Shown in pieces: positions 1 to 4,501 of a stretch of DNA of 6,177 bases. How positions within the stretch are numbered: position 1 is the first letter of the stretch; each line of letters opens with the position of its first letter. The translations under genes and the position numbers were made by a program. The stretch is from assembly GCA_029063275.1 (NCBI GenBank), contig JAIDOO010000027.1:1-6177 (forward strand), in the 5' to 3' direction. The stretch comes from Clostridia bacterium (GTDB taxonomy: Bacteria; Bacillota; Clostridia; Christensenellales; Borkfalkiaceae). The notes beneath the pieces were generated by a model. The model saw only the letters and a list, made by a program, of their open reading frames with translations, ran no database searches and was not told the origin of the DNA.

Positions 1-1613
1 TCCTTCTTCCACTTATCGCAGTGTTCCCTTAAACAGTTCATTACTCTGAGCGCGAACTCGGTGCCCTCGGGAGTCGTGTGCGATACGCCCTTGACAAGCT
101 TCGTCAGCTCGTAAAGACCTATGTATCCGAGCGAAATGGTGGAATAGCCGTCAAGCAGATATTTGTCTATCTTTTCGCCGCTTTCCAGTCTTGCAATCGC
201 GCCGTACTGCCAGTGCACGGGAGATACGTCGCTGGTTACGCCCATAAGTGCGTTGTGGCGGCACATCAAGGCCTCGAAGCAGAGCTGCAATCTCTCTTCC
301 AGAATTTCCCAGAACTTGTTTTCGTCGCCCTGCGCTATAATTCCGCACTGGGGAAGATTTATCGAAACAACGCCCTGATTAAACCTGCCCTCGAATTTGT
401 AGTTTCCGTTTTCGTCCTTCCAGGGGGACAGGAACGAACGGCAGCCCATGGGAGAAAATACGTTGCCCTCATAATTTTCGCGCATCTTTTTCGCGGAAAT
501 ATAGTCGGGGTAAAGACGCTTTGACGAGCACTTAACCGCAAGACGGGTAAGGTAATCGTACTTTCCGCCCTTTAAGCAGTTGTTTTCGTCCAAAACGTAA
601 ATAAGCTTGGGGAACGCGGGCGTAACGTACACGCCCTTTTCGTTTTTGATGCCCTCGTAACGCTGTTTCAATATCTCTTCGATTATCATAGCGTTTTCTT
701 CGATATATTCGTCGTTTTCGTCAAGATACAAAAACAGGGTAACGAAGGGCGACTGACCGTTGGTGGTCATCAAAGTGTTAATCTGATACTGTATCGTCTG
801 AACGCCCGCTTTAAGCGCCTCTTTCAGGCGCATTTCCACAAAGCGCCCCTTCGTTGCGTCGTCAAGAGTATCGCCGAAAGTCAGATTACACTGTTCGATA
901 TATTTTTCCTTGGAACGGCGCAGATATTTTCCGAGGTGCGCCACGTTTACCGATTGTCCGCCGTACTGCGAGGACGCGACCGACGCGATAATCTGCGTTG
1001 TTACCGTGCAGGCGGTCTGGAAAGACTTGGGGCTTTCAATCATTTTGCCGTTCATAACGGTGCCGTTATCGAGCATGTCTTTAATATTAATAAGACAGCA
1101 GTTGAAAATGGGCTGAATGAAATAGTCGGCGTCGTGGAAATGGATTGCCCCGTCTTTGTGCGCCTTTGAAATATGCTCGGGCAAAAGCAGACGGTTGGTC
1201 AGATCCTTTGAAACTTCGCCCGCGATTAAATCGCGCTGGGTCGAAGCAGTGCGCGCGTTTTTGTTGGAGTTCTCCTCCATGACGTCCTTATTGTCGTTTT
1301 TAATGAGCGAAAGTATGCTGTCGTCCGTGGTGTTGGCTTTACGGACGAGCGCGCGCTCGTAACGATAAAGAATGTAAGCCTTCATAAGCGGATACTTACG
1401 AAGCTCCATCAGGTGTTCTTCCACAAGGTCCTGAATCTGCTCTACGAGAAAGCGTGATCTGTGGCGTGAAGCAATATCGTCCACGATTTCGGCAATCTGC
1501 TCCTCGGTAACCCTGTCCTCAAAGTCAACCGCCTCGTTAGCCTTGCTTATGGCAACGAGTATCTTGTTTTTGTCGAATTCGGCTGTCGAGCCGTCGCGTT
1601 TTATTACTTTCAT
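1..1613 (-). CDS. nrdD: Anaerobic (class III) ribonucleoside-triphosphate reductase, 5' part; runs off the left edge
   Basis: Class III RNR reduces ribonucleoside triphosphates to deoxyribonucleotides in the cytoplasm without oxygen, using a glycyl radical installed by the activase NrdG. Reading leftward from the ATG at 1613 gives an unbroken frame of about 537 codons to the window edge. Residues 1 to about 95 (MKVIKRDGSTAEFDKNKI...) form an ATP-cone allosteric domain. The catalytic domain follows, with FNCCLI (C172/C173), QYGGQS at 216-221 and SPMGCRSF (C391). By position these cysteines match the two active-site cysteines of the family, one of which carries the thiyl radical. The family is usually about 700 residues, so the C-terminal zinc site and glycyl-radical loop lie outside the window, as would any nrdG. 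The start is supported by GGAGGAG at 1620-1626, six bases upstream. Control is probably by NrdR (boxes at 1664-1678 and 1695-1710). The identity is confident. Confidence 0.96.
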   Translation of the reverse strand, partial: MKVIKRDGSTAEFDKNKILVAISKANEAVDFEDRVTEEQIAEIVDDIASRHRSRFLVEQIQDLVEEHLMELRKYPLMKAYILYRYERALVRKANTTDDSILSLIKNDNKDVMEENSNKNARTASTQRDLIAGEVSKDLTNRLLLPEHISKAHKDGAIHFHDADYFIQPIFNCCLINIKDMLDNGTVMNGKMIESPKSFQTACTVTTQIIASVASSQYGGQSVNVAHLGKYLRRSKEKYIEQCNLTFGDTLDDATKGRFVEMRLKEALKAGVQTIQYQINTLMTTNGQSPFVTLFLYLDENDEYIEENAMIIEEILKQRYEGIKNEKGVYVTPAFPKLIYVLDENNCLKGGKYDYLTRLAVKCSSKRLYPDYISAKKMRENYEGNVFSPMGCRSFLSPWKDENGNYKFEGRFNQGVVSINLPQCGIIAQGDENKFWEILEERLQLCFEALMCRHNALMGVTSDVSPVHWQYGAIARLESGEKIDKYLLDGYSTISLGYIGLYELTKLVKGVSHTTPEGTEFALRVMNCLREHCDKWKK

Positions 1614-1657
1614 TCTGTTCTCCTCCGACATCATCCGTAAAAATCGGTTCGTTTTTG

Positions 1658-1686
1658 ATAATACCACATATTTTGTGGTTTGTCAA
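1658..1686 (-). promoter_or_regulatory. nrdD promoter P1 (sigma-A type, extended -10)
   Basis: On the minus strand there is a perfect TTGACA -35 (1681-1686), a 17-bp spacer, and a TATTAT -10 (1658-1663) preceded by TGG, giving an extended -10. Transcription would begin near 1651, leaving a leader of about 38 nt before the nrdD ATG. The spacer is filled almost entirely by the proximal NrdR box, so NrdR binding should directly occlude RNA polymerase. Confidence 0.85.
1664..1678. promoter_or_regulatory. NrdR box, proximal (inside promoter spacer)
   Basis: The sequence ccacatattttgtgg is an imperfect palindrome resembling the NrdR consensus (acaCwAtATaTwGtgt). It is one base shorter than the usual 16 bp. 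NrdR is the ATP/dATP-sensing repressor of ribonucleotide reductase operons and usually binds paired boxes about three helical turns apart. The centre of this box is about 31.5 bp from that of the distal box, which fits cooperative binding. Confidence 0.85.
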
Positions 1687-1694
1687 TACCGCCA

Positions 1695-1710
1695 CCACAA
1701 TATATTGTGG
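1695..1710. promoter_or_regulatory. NrdR box, distal (upstream of -35)
   Basis: The sequence ccacaatatattgtgg is a perfect 16-bp palindrome and a close match to the NrdR box consensus. It lies eight bases upstream of the nrdD -35 hexamer. Together with the box at 1664-1678 it forms the paired operator typical of NrdR-controlled nrd genes. Confidence 0.9.
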
Positions 1711-1742
1711 TTTTGAGCCGGTTTCCGGCGGCAGTGAAGTCA

Positions 1743-1781
1743 AGTATAGACTATACCGCAGGCGTTTGTCAAGACCTGCGG
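1743..1781 (-). promoter_or_regulatory. Possible second nrdD promoter P2 embedded in inverted repeats
   Basis: On the minus strand TTGACA (1767-1772) is followed after 18 bp by TATACT (1743-1748), which would start transcription near 1736, upstream of both NrdR boxes. Two symmetric elements overlap it. The arms ccgcagg (1756-1762) and cctgcgg (1775-1781) flank the -35, and the 13-bp palindrome gtatagactatac (1744-1756) overlaps the -10. Such symmetry around core hexamers suggests an operator, but the binding factor is unknown. Neither strand has a U-tract directly after the 7-bp stem, so it is not a convincing intrinsic terminator. Confidence 0.45.
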
Positions 1782-1817
1782 CAAAAATATTTTTATGAAA
1801 ATTTTAAAAGCCGTTTT

Positions 1818-1845
1818 TTGAGAATTTTATGTAAAATATTCTCAA
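1818..1845. repeat. Inverted repeat downstream of the HNH gene
   Basis: Perfect 8-bp arms ttgagaat (1818-1825) and attctcaa (1838-1845) surround a 12-base A/T-rich centre. It lies just beyond the stop codon of the minus-strand HNH gene, where a terminator would be expected. On the minus strand, however, the hairpin is followed by an A-run rather than a T-run, so a canonical intrinsic terminator is doubtful. It could be an mRNA 3'-end stabiliser or a protein-binding site. Confidence 0.35.
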
Positions 1846-1855
1846 TCTAACATTT

Positions 1856-2293
1856 TTACCTTGTAAACTTTTCAAGATAGCGCAAATCCAATTTCCATTC
1901 TCTTACGGCATTCCTGCGGCGGTGCGCTTCGTTCGCCTCGCCCAGCGCTTTGCGGTACTCCGAATAAGTACAGCCGTTCACCTTCATAAAATGCCCGCAA
2001 GCCCGCTCTTCACCGCCCAAAAGGGTAGTTCTGCCGATATGGATAACCTCATGGCAGGCTTTGCAGATAGCCACCACGTCCGAAAGGCGCTGAACCTCGC
2101 CCTCCTCGTCGTACTCCCACCTCTCGTGCGCTTCGAGCCGTTTAGACGGCGCTCCGCAAATCATACATTTGCCGTCGGCGCGCGCGTATGCCTCTTTGCG
2201 GACGACGTCCCATTGCGCGGGGGATAAAATACTTCTTAAGTTACTGTACCAACAGCTGTCGGGGACAAGCTCGAAATTAAGTTTATGCTCCAT
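1856..2293 (-). CDS. Small HNH endonuclease-family protein
   Basis: A 145-residue cytoplasmic protein with an HNH/zinc-finger nuclease-type core. The order is C43-x2-C46 (KCMICG), then LEAHERWEY with H56, then ICKACHEVIHIG with C77-x2-C80, H81 and H85. The two CxxC pairs would hold a structural zinc, and the histidines would form the beta-beta-alpha-metal site. The N-terminus (LNFELVPDSCWYSNLRSIL) resembles what I recall of small stand-alone bacterial HNH proteins of similar length. The biological substrate of this group is not known to me; DNA cleavage is inferred from the fold. The ATG at 2293 is the only plausible start: no alternative start codon precedes the conserved N-terminal segment. 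No good ribosome binding site precedes it, because the promoter -10 ends only six bases upstream. It sits between nrdD (same strand) and a divergent sigma-factor operon, with its own promoter. Confidence 0.88.
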   Translation of the reverse strand: MEHKLNFELVPDSCWYSNLRSILSPAQWDVVRKEAYARADGKCMICGAPSKRLEAHERWEYDEEGEVQRLSDVVAICKACHEVIHIGRTTLLGGEERACGHFMKVNGCTYSEYRKALGEANEAHRRRNAVREWKLDLRYLEKFTR

Positions 2294-2299
2294 ACCGCC

Positions 2300-2328
2300 A
2301 TTATAATACCTTTTTTAAAAATTATCAA
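2300..2328 (-). promoter_or_regulatory. Promoter of the HNH gene; predicts a leaderless mRNA
   Basis: On the minus strand TTGATA (2323-2328), a 17-bp spacer and a consensus TATAAT (2300-2305) form a strong sigma-A-type promoter. Counting the usual -7 to +1 spacing from the end of the -10 puts the transcription start at 2293, the A of the HNH ATG. The transcript would therefore have no 5' untranslated region and no Shine-Dalgarno sequence. Confidence 0.75.
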
Positions 2329-2339
2329 GCGGCGCGCTT
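2327..2339. repeat. Small palindrome between divergent promoters
   Basis: The arms aagcg (2327-2331) and cgctt (2335-2339) with a three-base centre lie at the edge of the HNH -35 and 22 bp before the sigma-operon -35. It could be an operator shared by the divergent units, but five-base arms can arise by chance. Confidence 0.2.
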
Positions 2340-2361
2340 TATGCAGATTCAGCAACGATTC

Positions 2362-2390
2362 TTGATTATTCACCGAATTTGTGCTAAAAT
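2362..2390 (+). promoter_or_regulatory. Promoter of the ECF sigma / RsgI-like operon
   Basis: TTGATT (2362-2367), a 17-bp spacer and TAAAAT (2385-2390) preceded by TGC (extended -10) form a good housekeeping-type promoter. Transcription would start near 2397, giving a leader of about 123 nt before the TTG start. I could not find a convincing ECF-type promoter (GAAC-like -35 with CGTC-like -10) here, so classic autoregulation by the encoded sigma factor is not visible. Confidence 0.65.
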
Positions 2391-2419
2391 TTTCATAAAG
2401 AATTTTATTTACTATGCAA

Positions 2420-2459
2420 TAAATACGGCGTTTGCCGTGTTTAATAACCGGAATGTTAT
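2420..2459 (+). promoter_or_regulatory. Two consecutive hairpins in the sigma-operon leader
   Basis: The predicted leader RNA can form a hairpin from 2420-2429 pairing with 2434-2443, with core acggc/gccgt, loop gttt and one G-U pair. Directly after it comes a short one, ataac (2444-2448) with gttat (2455-2459). Neither ends in a U-tract, so they are not terminators. They may be simple leader structure or regulatory; I recognise no known riboswitch class. Confidence 0.3.
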
Positions 2460-2463
2460 AAAT

Positions 2464-2523
2464 ATGAGATCAGACGGAAGAAACGATAACCCTAACTACA
2501 TATCCCGTGAGGTGTTAAATTGA
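2464..2523 (+). CDS. Possible 19-codon upstream ORF overlapping the sigma start
   Basis: An ATG at 2464 opens a 19-codon frame (MRSDGRNDNPNYISREVLN). Its TGA (2521-2523) overlaps the TTG start of the sigma gene at 2520-2522. Such an arrangement can couple translation of the two frames. The sequence before the ATG (ccggaatg) is only a weak ribosome binding site, and the peptide has no recognisable features, so it may be chance. The frame continues open upstream to 2341, but that part overlaps the operon promoter and is unlikely to be translated. Confidence 0.2.
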   Translation: MRSDGRNDNPNYISREVLN

Positions 2524-3047
2524 AAAAACGGGAAATAGATGCTATGCTCAGACGCATAGCAAAAGGCGACAACAACGCTTTTGAAAAACTGTATATCGAA
2601 ACTAAACAAGGGGTGTATGCTTTTCTATACTCTTACTTTAACAATCAAACCGACTGCGAAGACGCAATGCAGACGGTTTATTTGAAAATCAAAACAAGCA
2701 TCTCGCAATATACGTTCGGAACAAACGGCTTGGCGTGGATTTTGCAGATAGCAAAAAACACTGCGTTAAACGAAATCCGCGCAAACATAAATTATCAAAA
2801 GTTGAAAAGTGCGGAAAGCCGTGCAGAATCGGTTTCTTTTGAAAACGTCGTTTTGAAGGATTCGCTGATGTCGACTATGAAGCGTGTTTTGGACGAAGAA
2901 GAACAGCGAATAATCATACTACACGTTATATGGTCGTACAAACATAAAGAAATTGCTGAAATACTGAATTGCCCTATCGGCACCGTAACGTCAAAATACA
3001 AACGGGCAATAGATAAAATGCAAAAAACGTTAAAGGAGGTACGGTAA
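2520..3047 (+). CDS. ECF-type RNA polymerase sigma factor
   Basis: This 175-residue protein has the two-domain layout and length of extracytoplasmic-function sigma-70 factors, which direct RNA polymerase to a small regulon when released from a membrane anti-sigma factor. Region 2 spans about residues 8-88, with the DCEDAMQTVYLKI segment at 45-57 matching the usual ED-x-x-Q-x-x-F/Y-L core. Region 4 spans about 115-170, with a helix-turn-helix around HKEIAEILNCPIGTVTSKYKRA (142-163, dashed by the turn at NCPIG). The start is TTG at 2520, chosen because GAGGTG (2509-2514) is correctly placed and an in-frame stop (2508-2510) rules out any earlier start. Its stop overlaps the ATG of the next gene by one base (TAATG), so the two are translationally coupled, as expected for a sigma/anti-sigma pair. 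No SigI-type C-terminal domain is evident. The ECF subgroup cannot be assigned by eye. Confidence 0.92.
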   Translation: MKKREIDAMLRRIAKGDNNAFEKLYIETKQGVYAFLYSYFNNQTDCEDAMQTVYLKIKTSISQYTFGTNGLAWILQIAKNTALNEIRANINYQKLKSAESRAESVSFENVVLKDSLMSTMKRVLDEEEQRIIILHVIWSYKHKEIAEILNCPIGTVTSKYKRAIDKMQKTLKEVR

Positions 3048-4426
3048 TGAAATCTTGGAAAAAACAGTTAAAAGACGAATTTAACGCGGCTGTTCCCGCA
3101 CTCAAAGACGAAGTTATGAGCGCCCCCATTATAACGGCAAGGGAAGACGCGTCGGATATTCGTAACGGCAACGTTCTTATAAAGCGAAAAATCGGTATAT
3201 GGACTTCCTGCGTTGCGGCGGCAACACTTATTATCGTAATTGCTTTCCTGGGAATATTCGGAGTATTCAGTCCGAAAAACTTCATAGACAGATTTGTATT
3301 CACTCTCGAAATCAATCCCGCCGTATCTTTTGTAACCGACAAAAACGGAAACGTAAAAAATGTTAACGCACTTAACAAAGACGCCGACATTATTTTGTCC
3401 GACGAAAGCACGTTAGAAAAATTTAAAAATAAGCCTATATCCGAAGCGGTTGTAGTTTTTACCGACTGCGCCGCAAGATTGGGTTATCTCGATTTAACTT
3501 TGACGCAAAATGCCGTGCGGCTTTCAAGCAGTTCGGACACGGATAAAAATTTGATGAACGCAACTTCCGACAGTTTACGAAGCTATTTTAAGACAAACGG
3601 AATTTATGCGGCTGTGGTCGAAGATATAATATCGGTACAAGATTTAAGCGAACGCATAGGAATATCCGGCGCAAATACGCTGTCAGAACTGACGGACAAA
3701 ATCGAAAGTCTTTCCGTACGTTACGCCGAACGCAATATCGGCAATGCAACCGAAGAACAACTGAAAAGCCTTTACGAAACTTATGTGGTCGCAACGCAAT
3801 TATTTGATTTTGTACAGGGCGAACTGCTTGATAACGTAAACACTATAATACGCAATGCGCAAATGCTTTCGCAAATGGGAATATGCAGTTACAATATAAT
3901 GATGCATAAGGATAATCCCTTTAATCCCATTCCTGCCGATTATTGGACAATAAAGAAATATCCCAACGCACAATACGGCGCCGAATTTGCAGTGCTTATG
4001 AATGAAATGGAAGATTTGCTTGCCGAATATGAAAGCGCGTTCGGCGTGTCTATCGGAAGTTTAAACGATTTGACTGCGGCAGCCGACGCATACTCGTCCC
4101 TTTCGGGTATTGATTTTGAGATTTTGTTTAAAACGCTTACGGCAAACGATTTTCTTGCGTCTGCCGAAAACTATGTGGGTATGCTTAAAAATATCGGAAG
4201 CGACGTTGCTACACTTGAAGTATTGTTGAACGCCCCTGAAACTTCGGAAGAATACGCAGAGCAACTAAAAACAGCGCTCGGTACAATGTTCGATTACAGA
4301 TCGGAACGCTATCTCTATATTTACGAAGATCAAAGAGAACAAATTTCTCAGACCGATTACGATACTTTTATAAATAAAATCGTGGAAGATTACGGTTCTC
4401 TCGAAAATTTTTGGAATAAAAAATAA
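3047..4426 (+). CDS. Membrane RsgI-like putative anti-sigma factor / envelope sensor
   Basis: This 459-residue single-pass protein starts one base inside the sigma gene stop, with a strong AAGGAGGT (3033-3040). Residues 1-50 are cytoplasmic, charged and partly helical. Residues about 51-74 (IWTSCVAAATLIIVIAFLGIFGVF) are the transmembrane segment. The outside part begins with FVFTLEINPAVSFVTDKNGNV (split at NP, N90-P91). This matches the pattern of the extracytoplasmic middle domain of RsgI anti-sigma factors, where the Asn-Pro bond is autocleaved. The remaining ~330 residues look mostly helical and have no carbohydrate-binding module I recognise. The cytoplasmic part has no His or Cys, so no zinc anti-sigma (ZAS) motif, and does not look like the RsgI N-terminal domain. 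Sigma inhibition is therefore inferred from gene order and topology. Its closest relative in the window is the downstream lipoprotein, with which it shares the INPA motif and a LGYLD/YGYLD segment. Confidence 0.8.
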   Translation: MKSWKKQLKDEFNAAVPALKDEVMSAPIITAREDASDIRNGNVLIKRKIGIWTSCVAAATLIIVIAFLGIFGVFSPKNFIDRFVFTLEINPAVSFVTDKNGNVKNVNALNKDADIILSDESTLEKFKNKPISEAVVVFTDCAARLGYLDLTLTQNAVRLSSSSDTDKNLMNATSDSLRSYFKTNGIYAAVVEDIISVQDLSERIGISGANTLSELTDKIESLSVRYAERNIGNATEEQLKSLYETYVVATQLFDFVQGELLDNVNTIIRNAQMLSQMGICSYNIMMHKDNPFNPIPADYWTIKKYPNAQYGAEFAVLMNEMEDLLAEYESAFGVSIGSLNDLTAAADAYSSLSGIDFEILFKTLTANDFLASAENYVGMLKNIGSDVATLEVLLNAPETSEEYAEQLKTALGTMFDYRSERYLYIYEDQREQISQTDYDTFINKIVEDYGSLENFWNKK

Positions 4427-4444
4427 AAATTTTATATTTGTTGC

Positions 4445-4499
4445 AATAAAAACCTTCGTCCATGTGTTTAATGGTTAAAAGAAAACGGAGGTTTTTATT
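4445..4499 (+). terminator. Hairpin with U-tract that also contains the next gene's ribosome binding site
   Basis: Bases 4445-4459 (AATAAAAACCTTCGT) can pair with 4485-4499 (ACGGAGGTTTTTATT) to form a 15-bp stem with one G-U pair. The 25-base loop includes a further small CCAT/ATGG helix (4460-4463 with 4471-4474). The GC-rich upper stem followed by TTTTTATTTT looks like an intrinsic terminator for the upstream gene. The same 3' arm contains GGAGG (4487-4491), the Shine-Dalgarno sequence of the lipoprotein gene at 4502. In read-through RNA the ribosome binding site would thus be hidden. No strong promoter is visible in this 75-bp gap; TTGCAA (4441-4446) with TTTAAT (4467-4472) has a poor 20-bp spacing. 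Confidence 0.6.
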
Positions 4500-4501
4500 T
4501 T

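Noticed and set aside
78..524. Plus-strand 148-codon open frame
   Set aside because: It lies entirely antisense to the well-conserved nrdD reading frame, and its translation has no family features.
1756..1781. Intrinsic terminator of the HNH gene
   Set aside because: The 7-bp GC-rich stem has a 12-base loop and no T-run directly after it on either strand; an operator around a promoter explains it better.
1922..2227. Plus-strand 101-codon open frame
   Set aside because: It is antisense to the HNH gene, whose zinc and histidine motifs prove the minus-strand frame.
2341..2463. Upstream extension of the 60-codon frame ending at 2523
   Set aside because: It starts before and runs through the operon promoter (2362-2390), so the message would not contain it.
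2448..2480. ECF-type autoregulated promoter (ggaat ... gacgg) before the sigma gene
   Set aside because: The -35 lacks the AAC core and the -10-like CGTC lies on the wrong strand; the housekeeping-type promoter at 2362-2390 is much better.
2974..3411. Minus-strand 145-codon open frame with hydrophobic stretches
   Set aside because: It is a shadow of the sigma/membrane-protein genes; the hydrophobicity mirrors the transmembrane coding region, and no ribosome binding site supports it.
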